Assembly (NCBI RefSeq): GCF_900188385.1
Contig: NZ_FZOI01000002.1
Location: forward strand, 431,667-495,666
Direction of reading: 5' to 3'
Origin: Azospirillum sp. RU38E
GTDB taxonomy: Bacteria; Pseudomonadota; Alphaproteobacteria; Azospirillales; Azospirillaceae
Length of the DNA stretch: 64,000 nt
Within the stretch, counting starts at the first letter, position 1. Each line of letters starts with the position of its first letter. Below are positions 36,617 through 46,518 of this stretch, piece by piece. The notes below the pieces were generated by a model. The model saw only the letters and a program-made list of their open reading frames with translations, was not told the origin of the DNA and searched no databases. The position numbers and the translations under genes were made by a program.

Positions 36617-38824
36617 TCAGGGCTTCAGCGTGCGTTCTGCCACCTTGGCCTTGCCGGACAGAACCGTGGTGCTGGCCGAGGGGCCGACCACCACATCATA
36701 GTCACCGCCGGCAATGTGCCACTGACGGCCCTTTTCATCAAAACGGGCCAGCAGGCGCGGATCGGCCTTGATGGTGACGGTGCGGCGCTCACCCGGCTTC
36801 AGGTCGATCTTCTCGAACCCGATCAGGCGCTGCAGCTTCTGACCATTGGCGCCGGCCAAATAAATCTGCGGGGCGTCCTTGCCCTGCAGCTTGCCGGTAT
36901 TGGTGACCTGGAAGCTGACCTCCAGCGTCTCCCCGCCCTTCACCTTCAGCTTGTCATAGGCAAAGGTGGTGTAGGACAGGCCGTGGCCAAACGGGAACAG
37001 CGGCTTCATCCCCTTCGCCGCGAAACGACGATAGCCCACGTCGGAACCCTCCTCGTAAACGACGTCGAACTGCTGCTTGCTGGGCAAGCCCCAACCGGGC
37101 AAATCCTGGCGCGGATACTGGTCCAGGCCAGTGGGGAAGGTCACCGGCAGACGGCCGGAGGGGTTGACCTTGCCGGTGATGACATCGGCAATGGACTCAC
37201 CACCCTTCTGGCCGCTGTACCAAGCCGCCAGCACCGCGCCCGTCTTGTCCAGCCAGGGCATGGCAACCGGGCCACCGGTTTGCAGCACGACAATATTGTT
37301 GGGATTGGCGGTGGTCACCGCCTCGATCAGTTCATTCTGGCCCTGCGGCAGGGAGATATCGAAGGCATCGGCACCTTCCGCCATCCACTGGTTGGCGAAG
37401 ACGATGACGATGTCAGACTGCTTGGCCAGCGCGGCGGCGGCGGCCGGATAACGCCCGTCATTGAAGGTGACGGTGGCGTCCGGCAGCCGCTCCTTCAATG
37501 CCTTCAAGGGCGAGGAATTGTGGAACACCTGGCGCATCCACATGGCCATCATGCCTTCCCCACCCACGGGGATGGACGCCGGATTGCCGCCAATGCTGGT
37601 CACCTGCGACGAACCGGCACCCGACAGCACGCCGGCATCGGCATGGCCGCCGATGACAGCGATCTTCTTGGCCCCGCCAGCCAGCGGCAGCAGCCCCTTC
37701 TGATTGGTCAGCAGCACGATGCCTTCATCGGACACCTGCTTGGCAATCGCCGCGTGGGCATTCAGGTCCACCGAAGGGGTGCCCGGCTTGCCGTCGAACA
37801 GGCCGGCGGCAAACATGGAACGCAGGATACGGCGCGACATGTCGGACAGGCGTTCAGCCGGTACCGTGCCGGCGGCGACCGCCTGCTTCAGCGGTTCGCC
37901 AAACCAGATTTGCTGGTCCAACTGCTGGCCGGACTGCTGGTCCAGGCCCTTCAGGGCGAAATCGGTGGCGTGCACAGCACCCCAATCCGACATCACCCAG
38001 CCCTTATAGCCCCAATCACCCTTCAGCACCTTGTTCAGCAAGTGATCATTGCCACAGGAATAATCACCATTCACCAGATTGTAGGCGCACATCACGGAGC
38101 CGGGCTGGCCGCGTTCGATGGCAATCTGGAAGGCCAGCAGGTCGCTTTCGCGGTGGGCCGCCTCGCCAATGATGGAATTGGCCCAATGGCGGTTGGTTTC
38201 CTGGCCATTCAGGCTGAAATGCTTGACGGTGGAGATGATATTCTGGGCTTCGATACCCCGGATGCTTTCACCGGCCAGCGTGCCGGCCAGCAGCGGGTCT
38301 TCCCCCAGATATTCGAAATTACGGCCATTGCGCGGGTCACGTGCCAGATTGACGCCGCCAGCCAGCAGCACGTTGAAGCCCTTGGACGCCGCTTCCTTGG
38401 CGATCGCCGCCCCGCCATCATAGGCAAGCTTGGGATTGAAGGTGGAGGCCAGGGCCAGACCGGACGGCAGGGCCGTGGCTGTATCGCCGGGGCGGGCATT
38501 GCCAGGGTTGGTGACACCCAGGCTGGCGTCGGTTTCCTTCAGGGCGGGAATGCCCAGGCGCGGCACGCCGGGGATATAGCCGGCACCGGCGACGGCCCCT
38601 TCCGGGATCGGTGGCGCACCGGGGAAGGTCAGCGCCATCGGGCCATGCAGCAGGCCGATCCGTTCATCCAGCGTCAGTTCGGCATCCAGCAGCCGGGCGC
38701 GTTCATCGGGTGACAGTTTATTATTCTGCCAGGCCCCCTTCACCTGCGCCATCGTCCCGCCGGCAAATGCCGTCAGGCACAGGCTGGTCGCCAGTGCCGC
38801 CTTGAACGCTTGATGAACCTTCAT
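36617..38824 (-). CDS. Glycoside hydrolase family 3 beta-glucosidase with Fn3-like domain
   Basis: 735 residues; signal peptide ends near 'TAFAGGTMAQV'. TIM barrel with nucleophile Asp in 'YKGWVMSDWGAVHATDFALK' (about 280) and substrate loop 'VKHFSLNGQETNR'. Alpha/beta sandwich with 'VIFANQWMAEGADAFDISLP'-like sequence, then a C-terminal Fn3-like domain ('FPFGHGLSYTTFAYDKLKV', 'VSFQVTNTGKLQGKDAPQIY'). Expected exo-beta-glucosidase releasing glucose. Immediately after the TonB receptor gene. The TonB-receptor plus two-GH3 plus LacI layout recalls the salicin genes (salC, salA, salB, salR) reported for Azospirillum irakense, from memory; identity is not claimed. Confidence 0.94.
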   Translation of the reverse strand: MKVHQAFKAALATSLCLTAFAGGTMAQVKGAWQNNKLSPDERARLLDAELTLDERIGLLHGPMALTFPGAPPIPEGAVAGAGYIPGVPRLGIPALKETDASLGVTNPGNARPGDTATALPSGLALASTFNPKLAYDGGAAIAKEAASKGFNVLLAGGVNLARDPRNGRNFEYLGEDPLLAGTLAGESIRGIEAQNIISTVKHFSLNGQETNRHWANSIIGEAAHRESDLLAFQIAIERGQPGSVMCAYNLVNGDYSCGNDHLLNKVLKGDWGYKGWVMSDWGAVHATDFALKGLDQQSGQQLDQQIWFGEPLKQAVAAGTVPAERLSDMSRRILRSMFAAGLFDGKPGTPSVDLNAHAAIAKQVSDEGIVLLTNQKGLLPLAGGAKKIAVIGGHADAGVLSGAGSSQVTSIGGNPASIPVGGEGMMAMWMRQVFHNSSPLKALKERLPDATVTFNDGRYPAAAAALAKQSDIVIVFANQWMAEGADAFDISLPQGQNELIEAVTTANPNNIVVLQTGGPVAMPWLDKTGAVLAAWYSGQKGGESIADVITGKVNPSGRLPVTFPTGLDQYPRQDLPGWGLPSKQQFDVVYEEGSDVGYRRFAAKGMKPLFPFGHGLSYTTFAYDKLKVKGGETLEVSFQVTNTGKLQGKDAPQIYLAGANGQKLQRLIGFEKIDLKPGERRTVTIKADPRLLARFDEKGRQWHIAGGDYDVVVGPSASTTVLSGKAKVAERTLKP

Positions 38825-38922
38825 CGCTGATCTCTCCTGTGATTCTTTAAAAAAGAGGCGCGGGGGAAAGCGGTCGGAAGGACAGCCCCGGCCGCCCTAC
38901 TCCCCGCGCCCAGAGGGGACTG

Positions 38923-41103
38923 TTAGAATTCGATACCGAACCGCACGCCATAGGTGCGGGGCGGCGCATAGAAGTCGCCACTGCCATTGCTGGCCAGACC
39001 GGTCGTCGCATTGGGGCCGGAGTTGGTGAGCACGTCCTTGTCCTCAAGATTGCGGACATAGGCCATCACGTTCCAGCTTCCCTCTGCCGGGGCATAGGTC
39101 ATGGTCAAGTCCGTCTTGGTGAAGGACTTTTGTTTGTTCTCAGAGAATCCATGATATTCCAGGTACTTGGCGCTTTCAAAATGTGTCTGCACCCGCGCCG
39201 TCAGGCTGGCACCATTGGCCAGATCGAACTGATGCTGATAGCCCAGATTGATCGACCATTCCGGTGTGCGCGCCATTTCACAGCCGGAGAAATCGGCGGC
39301 GCGCGGTGCCGGCTTGCTGTAATCGGCGCGATAGCAGCGCGCGATATTGGCATTGGCAACATTGTTGGAGAAGGCATCCCCCTTGGGCAGCAGGAAATCC
39401 TTATAGCGCGCATGGAGCCAGGAAACGCTGGCATCGATGCGGTCCTGCTCGGTCAACAGGAAGTCGGTTTCCAGTTCCACGCCATAGATTTCCGCCTTTT
39501 CTGCATTCAGCGTCACCGTTGCATCCTGCCCGGCAATGGTGCCGACGGCAGAAATCTGGAAATCCCGATAGTCATAATAGAAGCCGGACAGGTTCAATTG
39601 CAGCCGGTTATCCATGAAGCGGTTTTTCATCCCGACTTCATAGGAGGTGATGCTTTCCGGCTTGTAATCATTTGGCGGCAGACCGTCATAATAACCACCC
39701 GCCTTATAGCCAGTGGCAAAATTTGCATAGACCATGCTGCCTTCGGCCAGATCATAGTCGATGCCAGCGCGCCAGTTCACCTTGTTCCACTTATTGTCAG
39801 ACACGTTCAGTGTCACCACACCGGTAATCGCACCGACATTGTTGGTGAAATAGGTGCCGCCATTGCGGCCCTTCTTGTCTTCGGTATAGCGGACACCACC
39901 GGTCAGGCGCAGCGCCTCGGTCACCGACCATGTGGCCTGACCAAAGAAGGCCGTGGTTTCCGCCGTCACCTCTGGCTGGATGAAGGACAGGTAATTATTG
40001 TTGGCCAGGAAGATACGGAAATCGACGTCATTATCTTCCTTGAAACGATAAGCGCCGACTACCCATTTCACCGGCCCGGTCTCACCACCCAGGCGCAGTT
40101 CATTGGACCAGGTTTTATCCACGCCGTAGAAATAATTCGGGGCATTGGTGGCCACATTCTCCCCACCCCGATCATCATTGGCGTAGTTATAGCCGAACAG
40201 ATAGGTCAACTGGGCCCAGTCCAGGTCCAGATTAACCTCTGCCCCCGTGCTCCAGTAGGTGTTGTTGCGATAGGTATTGACGGTGGAAATGGTCTTCCAC
40301 GGGTCGCTGGTGCGGGCCGGATAGGCCACATCGCCGCCGCCGGCCCCACCGCTGCTGAGATAGTCGCCCCGCAGATTGATGGTCAGCCGGTCTGTCGGCG
40401 TCCACAGGGCCTGCAGGCGGGCGGACTTGTCATCCTTGTCATATTTGTCATTGCCGGCGGTGGGGCCGGTATTGATTACCTTCTGATAGCCATCATGGCG
40501 GATGGTCTGGAAGGCCCCGCGTATGGCCAGTGTTTCATCCAGCGGCACATTCAGCACGCCAGAGGTGGTCAGCGCATTATAGTTGCCGAACTCCACCGAA
40601 GCCGACCCTTCCAGCTTCTGCGTCGGCCGTTTGGAAATGACATTGATGGCGCCCGCCGTGGCGTTACGGCCATAGAGCGTCCCCTGCGGACCGCGCAGCA
40701 CTTCCACCCGGTCGATATCATAGAACAGGGCGCCAGTGGCCGTGGCGCGGGCAATATAAATACCGTCAATATGATAGGCAACGGCCGGGTCGCCCACCTC
40801 CGTCACGTTGGAACTGCCGATGCCGCGCATGAAAATCTGCGAGGCGCCGCCGCCACTGTTGGTGATCTGCAGGCTGGGCACCTGGGCGGAAAGATCGACA
40901 ACGCTTTTGATACCCTGGCTTTCCAGCCCCTCGCCGGTAATCGCGGAAACCGCCAGCGGCGTTTCCTGCAGATTTTCAGCCCGGCGCTGCGCGGTCACAA
41001 CAATCTCCTCAAGTTGCAGGCCATCGGCCTGCTGTGCCAGAGCCGGCAGGGCCGGCACCAGAATGGCCATGGCCGCACCGGCCATCAGACGGGACTTCCG
41101 CAT
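38923..41103 (-). CDS. TonB-dependent receptor of the beta-glucoside locus
   Basis: 726 residues from the ATG at 41103 (an ATG seven codons earlier at 41124 is also possible). Signal peptide to 'LPALAQQADG', TonB box 'LEEIVVTAQRRAENLQ', plug with 'YHIDGIYIARA' and 'RVEVLRGPQGTLYGRNATAG', barrel ending 'TYGVRFGIEF' with the terminal Phe. First gene of the GH3-GH30-GH3-esterase set, so it likely imports the oligosaccharide or aryl-glucoside that the enzymes process. Divergent from the LacI regulator. Confidence 0.93.
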   Translation of the reverse strand: MRKSRLMAGAAMAILVPALPALAQQADGLQLEEIVVTAQRRAENLQETPLAVSAITGEGLESQGIKSVVDLSAQVPSLQITNSGGGASQIFMRGIGSSNVTEVGDPAVAYHIDGIYIARATATGALFYDIDRVEVLRGPQGTLYGRNATAGAINVISKRPTQKLEGSASVEFGNYNALTTSGVLNVPLDETLAIRGAFQTIRHDGYQKVINTGPTAGNDKYDKDDKSARLQALWTPTDRLTINLRGDYLSSGGAGGGDVAYPARTSDPWKTISTVNTYRNNTYWSTGAEVNLDLDWAQLTYLFGYNYANDDRGGENVATNAPNYFYGVDKTWSNELRLGGETGPVKWVVGAYRFKEDNDVDFRIFLANNNYLSFIQPEVTAETTAFFGQATWSVTEALRLTGGVRYTEDKKGRNGGTYFTNNVGAITGVVTLNVSDNKWNKVNWRAGIDYDLAEGSMVYANFATGYKAGGYYDGLPPNDYKPESITSYEVGMKNRFMDNRLQLNLSGFYYDYRDFQISAVGTIAGQDATVTLNAEKAEIYGVELETDFLLTEQDRIDASVSWLHARYKDFLLPKGDAFSNNVANANIARCYRADYSKPAPRAADFSGCEMARTPEWSINLGYQHQFDLANGASLTARVQTHFESAKYLEYHGFSENKQKSFTKTDLTMTYAPAEGSWNVMAYVRNLEDKDVLTNSGPNATTGLASNGSGDFYAPPRTYGVRFGIEF

Positions 41104-41379
41104 CACTGTCTCACTCCCTTTCATTTGTTTACCCTTGTTCGGGGGGAGTTGTGGACGCACGCTCGCATTCGCTGACCACCTGCTGGTCATACGGTTGAAC
41201 AGAGACAGACAAGTCCTTCCGGAAAAGCGATGGTTTCCGGTTTATCTCTATCTCAGCGCATAGGGGGACGGCCCGCGAAGGGTCAGCCCCTTCGGACGGC
41301 GAAAATGCTCTCACACACGTTTCAACTCCCCTGCCTGGCCCCGTTATCGGGGTCTCATGCATCGCCGGGACAGGTTGAT

Positions 41380-41391
41380 GACAACGTTGTC
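41380..41391. promoter_or_regulatory. Candidate LacI-type operator
   Basis: Perfect palindrome GACAACGTTGTC with central CG, the hallmark of LacI-family operators. It lies in the gap between the TonB receptor (start 41103) and lacI-type gene (start 41566). A second dyad, GTTTA-g-TAAAC, lies at 41440-41450. The 462-bp gap otherwise shows no gene. Confidence 0.6.
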
Positions 41392-41565
41392 CCGCACTAT
41401 ATGTTTGCCGGCTGGTGACCGGAATTGTTACCTAGCACTGTTTAGTAAACGGAGCAACCGAAAATGTCCATCGTTGTCCCCATTTTCCGTTCTTAAATTA
41501 CCTAAACATATTTATCAGAGCAATATGATGATAAAAATCCCCACCAATCCGCAACGGGAGCGGCT

Positions 41566-42606
41566 GTGACCAAGCCAACAATCCATGATGTGGCGCGGGC
41601 TGCCGGCGTCTCCATCAAAACCGTCTCCCGTGTGCTGAACGGGGAACCAAAGGCCAGCGCCGCCACGCGGGAAAAGGTGATGGAGGCGGTCAGCGCCTTG
41701 AATTACTCACCAAACCTTTCGGCGCGCAGCCTTTCTGGCTTGCGGAATTACATGATGGCCTTCGTGCTGGGCGGGGAGGCGCAGAAACCGTCCCTGTCCT
41801 TGCAGAATGAATATATCGCTGCCTTGCAGGTGGGGGCGGTGACAGCCGCCAGGGAGGCCGGTTATCACCTGCTGGTGGAACCGCTGGGCATGGCGGTGGA
41901 GGGGTTCAAGGAACGGGCGCGGCGGCTGATCGCCATGCCGGCGGTGGATGGCTTCATCTTCATGCCGGGTCTGGCGGATAATCCGGATATGCTGGAACTG
42001 CTGATCCAGCGGCCCGGCACCTATGTCCGGGTCAGCCCGGGCCGGGACGTGCCATCCCTGCCGGCCACCGTGCGCATCAATGATTATCAGGCCGCCTTCG
42101 ATATGACCCGGCATCTGCTGGATCTGGGGCACCGGCGCATCGCCTTTGTGCAGGGCCTGCCCGGCTATGGCTCGGCGGAATTACGGTTCGAGGCTTTCCG
42201 CGATGCGATGGCGCAGGTTGGCGGACATGATCCAGCTTTGCTGCGCCCCGGTGCCTACAGTCTGCAAAGCGGGCGGGAGGCGGGGGAATCGCTATTGTCG
42301 CTGGCGACACCGCCGACCGCCATCTTTGCCGCCAATGATGCCATGGCCATGGGCGTGATGGCGGTGGCGCATCGCCGGGGTATCCGGGTGCCGGATCAGC
42401 TTTCTGTTGCGGGAATCGATGATATCCCCATGGCAGCGGCCGTCTGGCCCTCGCTCACCACGGTGCGGCAGCCGCTGATGGCCATGGGGGCGGCGGCGGC
42501 ACAGTATATTATTGCCCGTTCCCAGGGCCGGCATGACACGCCGCCGCCGGCCACCTTCCAGCATGAACTGGTGGTGCGGGAATCAACCGCACCACCGCAA
42601 GGGTAA
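41566..42606 (+). CDS. LacI-family transcriptional regulator
   Basis: 346 residues, GTG start with GGGAG 7 nt upstream. HTH 'TIHDVARAAGVSIKTVSRVL' (residues 5-24) and hinge helix 'SPNLSARSLSG' with the conserved Leu-Ser-Ala-Arg, then a periplasmic-binding-protein-like effector domain ('FIFMPGLADNPD', 'HRRIAFVQGLPGY', 'PTAIFAANDAMAMG', 'SVAGIDDIPMAA'). Probably represses the divergent glycosidase locus until the sugar inducer binds. It ends 11 bp from the convergent MFS gene. Confidence 0.95.
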   Translation: MTKPTIHDVARAAGVSIKTVSRVLNGEPKASAATREKVMEAVSALNYSPNLSARSLSGLRNYMMAFVLGGEAQKPSLSLQNEYIAALQVGAVTAAREAGYHLLVEPLGMAVEGFKERARRLIAMPAVDGFIFMPGLADNPDMLELLIQRPGTYVRVSPGRDVPSLPATVRINDYQAAFDMTRHLLDLGHRRIAFVQGLPGYGSAELRFEAFRDAMAQVGGHDPALLRPGAYSLQSGREAGESLLSLATPPTAIFAANDAMAMGVMAVAHRRGIRVPDQLSVAGIDDIPMAAAVWPSLTTVRQPLMAMGAAAAQYIIARSQGRHDTPPPATFQHELVVRESTAPPQG

Positions 42607-42617
42607 TCAGAAGGGGA

Positions 42618-43814
42618 TCAGGCTGTCGCCATCCGCCCGCGCAGGGTCATGATGGCAGCCGCCCCGCCGGCCGAGAGCACCACCGGCACCATGCACAGCG
42701 CCACCCCGGCAGGGCCCCAACCCTGGCCCAGCAGGTGGCCGGCGACCAGCGGGCCGGCAATGGAACCCAGCCGCCCCACCGCAATGGCCGCCCCTGTCGC
42801 CAGTCCCCGGATCGCCGCCGGGTAATAGAGCGGAATGATGCCATAGAGCGAATATTGCGCCCCCAGCAGGAAGAAACCGGCCAGTCCTGCATAGGCCAGC
42901 ACCGGCACAATGTCGTTGGCCTGGGCCAGCCCGAACAGGGAGAGCGCAACACAGGGATAGGCCAGGATGATCGGAATGCGGGCGCCATAGCGGTCAACAA
43001 GCGCGCCGATGATTAGCGATCCGGCAACAGAACCGACATTGAAGGCAAAGGCCGCCTGCGCCCCGGCCCCTGCCCCCAGCCCCTTGGCGGAAACCAAGGA
43101 GGGCAGCCAGTTCAGCAGCAGATACAGCACCAGCAGCGTCATACCAAAGGTGAACCAGGCCAGCGCCGTGATCAGCCCGCGACCCTCGCGGAACAAATCC
43201 ACCGGGCCGGCAGCACTCTGCGCGGCCTTCGGCGCCGGATTGCTGGCCGGCATCAGCCAGATCATGGCCGGGATCAGCAGCAGGGGCGCAATGCCGCCGG
43301 CCAGAAAGATGCTGTGCCAGCCATATTGCTTCAACAGGCTGGCGGCAAACAGGGCGGCCAGCGCGCCGCCCACCGGCATCCCACTGAACATCATAGTGAT
43401 GGTGCGGGTGCGCCGCTCCGGCGGGGCCATTTCAATGGCCACCGCGATCAGGCTGGGCATCGCCGCCCCCATGCCGGCCCCGGCGAACAGCCGATAGAGG
43501 CTGAGGGCAACCGGCCCGTTGGCCACCAGCGTGGCCAGGGTGAACAGGCCGAAAATGGCGACACAGGCCAGCAGCAGCGGCTTGCGCCCCATGCGGTCGG
43601 CCAGCCAGCCGCCCGTCAGCGCCCCGGCCACCAGCCCGACCATGCCTGCGCCGAACACCAGACCGGCCTGGCCGGGTGTCAGCCCCAGGTCGGGAATCAG
43701 ATAGGGGGCGGCCACGCCAATGGCCTGGATATCGAACCCTTCCAGCAGCGCGATCAGGAAACACAGGAAAACGGTGACGGCGCTGAAACGCGGCGCCGTG
43801 TCTTTCACGTGCAT
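42618..43814 (-). CDS. MFS transporter, aromatic-acid:H+ symporter type
   Basis: 398 residues, 12 predicted membrane helices. 'LLEGFDIQAIGVAAPYLIPD' and 'GWLADRMGRKPLLLAC' are the signatures of the PcaK/BenK/MhpT (AAHS) group, including the Asp in TM1 and the loop 2-3 motif. It is divergent from vdh-ech, and the neighbouring genes degrade hydroxycinnamates, so uptake of ferulate, coumarate or vanillate is likely. Confidence 0.88.
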   Translation of the reverse strand: MHVKDTAPRFSAVTVFLCFLIALLEGFDIQAIGVAAPYLIPDLGLTPGQAGLVFGAGMVGLVAGALTGGWLADRMGRKPLLLACVAIFGLFTLATLVANGPVALSLYRLFAGAGMGAAMPSLIAVAIEMAPPERRTRTITMMFSGMPVGGALAALFAASLLKQYGWHSIFLAGGIAPLLLIPAMIWLMPASNPAPKAAQSAAGPVDLFREGRGLITALAWFTFGMTLLVLYLLLNWLPSLVSAKGLGAGAGAQAAFAFNVGSVAGSLIIGALVDRYGARIPIILAYPCVALSLFGLAQANDIVPVLAYAGLAGFFLLGAQYSLYGIIPLYYPAAIRGLATGAAIAVGRLGSIAGPLVAGHLLGQGWGPAGVALCMVPVVLSAGGAAAIMTLRGRMATA

Positions 43815-44069
43815 GGGGAACCTCCCGGGTCCGTCCCGTCTGTGCCGACGGGTTGCTTGATCATTAAGACGCAGCCTAACAGACTTCGTTACAGGTTATA
43901 ATCATTAATTTGTTGCATCCTTACCCAACAACGCCATTCTTAAGATGGATCACGTCTAGAATGGCGGAAACCTGCCGCTTCGGCGAGGTACGCAAGGCCG
44001 CAGAGCACCATGATCAGCTACGGGCGAAATAAGCTGCGGCTGGCAAACAATCCCCTTGCGGCGTTAATA

Positions 44070-44084
44070 GTTATAGTTCATAAC
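44070..44084. promoter_or_regulatory. Candidate operator upstream of vdh
   Basis: Inverted repeat GTTAT-agttc-ATAAC, 48 bp before the vdh start. A related TAAC-agacttc-GTTA dyad lies at 43877-43891 near the MFS start, and CCTATAAC at 49380 precedes the marR-type gene. A MarR protein is encoded at the end of the cluster, so this may be its binding site. The 317-bp gap holds no gene. Confidence 0.45.
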
Positions 44085-44131
44085 ATAATTCACTTGAGGC
44101 CGAATGGCCCATGGACGGGAGGATGTGAGCA

Positions 44132-45592
44132 ATGGCACCCAATCTTGATGCCGCCCTGCTGATTGGCGGGCAATCCTTGCAGGCCGCCGATGGCCGCAGC
44201 TTTACCCGCCGCAACCCGCTGACGGGGGAGGTGGCCAGCACGGCCGCCGCCGCTAGTCTCAGCGATGCAGCGGCAGCAGCGGAAGCGGCAGCAGCCGCCT
44301 TCCCCGCCTGGTCGGAAACCGGCCCCAATGCGCGCCGCGCCCTGCTGTTGAAGGCGGCGGATGCGCTGACGGCCCGGATGCCGGATTTTGTTGCTGCCAT
44401 GGCCAATGAAACCGGCGCCACCGCCGGCTGGGCTGGCTTCAACGTCACGCTGGCCGCCTCAATGCTGCGCGAGGCCGCCTCCCTGACCACCCAGATCAAC
44501 GGGGAGGTGATCCCGTCCGACAAGCCCGGCTGCATCGCCATGGCGGTGCGCCAACCGGTCGGCGTCATCCTGGGCATCGCGCCGTGGAATGCGCCGGTGA
44601 TCCTGGGCGTGCGGGCCATCGCCACCGCGCTGGCCTGCGGCAATACGGTGATCCTGAAGGCATCCGAACTCTGCCCCCGCACCCATGCGCTGATCGGGGC
44701 TTCCCTGGCCGATGCCGGTTTCCCGGCCGGCGTGGTCAATGTGCTGACCAACGCACCGGAAGATGCCGGGGCCATCGTTGGCGCACTGATCGATCATCCG
44801 GCTGTGCGGCGGATCAATTTCACCGGCTCCACCCGCGTGGGCCGCATCATCGCCGAGCGGGCGGGCCGCAATCTGAAGCCGGCCCTACTGGAGCTGGGCG
44901 GCAAGGCCCCCTTCCTGGTGCTGGATGATGCCGATCTGGACGAGGCGGTGAAGGCCGCCGCCTTTGGCGCCTTCTTCAATTCCGGTCAGATCTGCATGTC
45001 CACCGAGCGCATCGTGGTGGATAACAAGGTGGCGGATGATTTCGTCGCCAAGTTCGCCGCCAAGGCTGCCACCCTGGTGGCGGGCGACCCGCGCCAGGGC
45101 AATACGCCGCTGGGTTCCGTTGTCGATCCACACGCGGTGACCAGCATTCAGTCGCTGATCGATGATGCCGTGTCGAAGGGCGCCAAGCTCTATCAGCCGC
45201 ACGCCACCCAGGGCACGCTGATGTCGGCCACCATTCTGGACCATGTCACCCCAGAAATGCGGATTTACGGGGAGGAAAGTTTCGGCCCTGTCACCACCAT
45301 CGTGCGGGTGGATGGGGAAGATGCGGCGGTAAACACCGCCAACGATACTGAATATGGCCTGTCGGCTGCCATTTTCACCCGCGATGCGGCGCGCGGCCTG
45401 CGACTGGCCCGCCGCATCCAGTCCGGCATGTGCCATGTCAATGGCGCCACCGTGCATGATGAGGCGCAGATGCCCTTCGGCGGCGTCAAGGATAGCGGCT
45501 ATGGCCGGTTCGGCGGCAAGGCCGGCATCGACAGTTTCACTGAGCTGCGTTGGATCACCCTGGAAACCAAGCCGGGCCACTTCCCGATCTGA
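44132..45592 (+). CDS. Aldehyde dehydrogenase, vanillin/hydroxybenzaldehyde type
   Basis: 486 residues, with GGAGG upstream of the ATG. NAD-binding 'GIAPWNAPVILGVRAIATAL', 'FTGSTRVGR', general base Glu in 'LELGGKAPFLVLDDAD' and catalytic Cys in 'FNSGQICMSTERIV'. The next gene is a feruloyl-CoA hydratase/lyase, whose product is vanillin or 4-hydroxybenzaldehyde, so this is most likely the Vdh step giving vanillate or 4-hydroxybenzoate. Substrate assignment rests on context. Confidence 0.9.
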   Translation: MAPNLDAALLIGGQSLQAADGRSFTRRNPLTGEVASTAAAASLSDAAAAAEAAAAAFPAWSETGPNARRALLLKAADALTARMPDFVAAMANETGATAGWAGFNVTLAASMLREAASLTTQINGEVIPSDKPGCIAMAVRQPVGVILGIAPWNAPVILGVRAIATALACGNTVILKASELCPRTHALIGASLADAGFPAGVVNVLTNAPEDAGAIVGALIDHPAVRRINFTGSTRVGRIIAERAGRNLKPALLELGGKAPFLVLDDADLDEAVKAAAFGAFFNSGQICMSTERIVVDNKVADDFVAKFAAKAATLVAGDPRQGNTPLGSVVDPHAVTSIQSLIDDAVSKGAKLYQPHATQGTLMSATILDHVTPEMRIYGEESFGPVTTIVRVDGEDAAVNTANDTEYGLSAAIFTRDAARGLRLARRIQSGMCHVNGATVHDEAQMPFGGVKDSGYGRFGGKAGIDSFTELRWITLETKPGHFPI

Positions 45593-45619
45593 CACCACAA
45601 TTCTGATAAGGACAAAAAA

Positions 45620-46426
45620 ATGAGCGACACGGTTGCTTTCGACGTTGTGGACGGCATCGCCTGGGTCCGTTTCAACCGCCCGGACAAGCGCAATTGCATG
45701 AGCCCGACCCTGAACCGCCGCATGATGGAGGTTCTGGACGAGCTGGAATACCGCCAGGATGTCGGTGTTCTGGTGCTGTCGGGTGAGGGTACTGCCTGGT
45801 CTGCCGGCATGGACCTGAAGGAATATTTCCGCGAGACGGAAGCCAAGGGGCTGGGCGCCACCCGTCAGGCCCAGCGGGAGGCCTATGGCTGGTGGCGACG
45901 CCTGCGCTGGTACCAGAAGCCGACCATCGCCATGGTCAATGGCTGGTGCTTTGGCGGTGGTTACGGCCCGCTTTACGCCTGCGATCTGGCCATTGCTTCG
46001 GAAGAGGCAAAGTTCGGCCTGTCGGAAATCAACTGGGGCATCTTGCCGGGCGGTGGTGCGACCAAGGTGGTGGTCGACCTCATCCCCCTGCGCGATGCCA
46101 TGTACCATGCCCTGACCGGGGAAGCGATCGATGGCCGCAAGGCCGCCGAATGGCGTCTGGTGAATGAAGCGGTGCCGGCCGACCAGTTGAAGGACCGGGT
46201 GACGGCCCTGGCCAAGGTGCTGCTGGAAAAGAACCCTGTTGCCCTGAAGGCCACCAAGGATGCCGTCCGCCGGGTCAAGGAAATGACCTACGACAATGCC
46301 GAGGATTATCTGGTCCGCGCGCAGGAAGCGGCCAATTCCTACGACAATGACGGGCGCAAGGAAGGCATCCGCCAGTTCATTGACGAGAAGAGCTACAAGC
46401 CGGGCCTGGGTGCCTACAAGCGTTGA
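45620..46426 (+). CDS. Hydroxycinnamoyl-CoA hydratase-lyase (feruloyl-CoA hydratase/aldolase)
   Basis: 268 residues of the crotonase fold. 'GTAWSAGMDLKEYFRETEAK' and 'RWYQKPTIAMVNGWCFGGGY' form the CoA site and oxyanion hole, and the catalytic Glu is in 'GLSEINWGILPGGG'. These blocks match characterised HCHL enzymes rather than generic enoyl-CoA hydratases. It hydrates feruloyl- or coumaroyl-CoA and splits it to the aldehyde and acetyl-CoA. It lies 27 bp after vdh, so they form one operon. Confidence 0.9.
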   Translation: MSDTVAFDVVDGIAWVRFNRPDKRNCMSPTLNRRMMEVLDELEYRQDVGVLVLSGEGTAWSAGMDLKEYFRETEAKGLGATRQAQREAYGWWRRLRWYQKPTIAMVNGWCFGGGYGPLYACDLAIASEEAKFGLSEINWGILPGGGATKVVVDLIPLRDAMYHALTGEAIDGRKAAEWRLVNEAVPADQLKDRVTALAKVLLEKNPVALKATKDAVRRVKEMTYDNAEDYLVRAQEAANSYDNDGRKEGIRQFIDEKSYKPGLGAYKR

Positions 46427-46518
46427 AAGGGACCGGGGCAGCGGGGCGCTGCCCCCCTTTCTCCTGAGAGAAGGACGCGACTTTGGAATGAGGTCACTGC
46501 CCGCGCCCGAACAATGAT

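Noticed and set aside
36449..38713. 754-codon open frame on the plus strand
   Set aside because: It is antisense to the GH3 gene, which has clear catalytic motifs, signal peptide and RBS; the antisense frame has none.
44070..44084. Zur box upstream of vdh
   Set aside because: GTTAT and ATAAC halves are 5 nt apart, not the Zur spacing, and the gene context is aromatic catabolism with a MarR regulator.
46427..46518. tRNA or other stable RNA as attachment site for the AT-rich insert
   Set aside because: I could not find a cloverleaf or a conserved TPsiC-like block here or elsewhere in the window.
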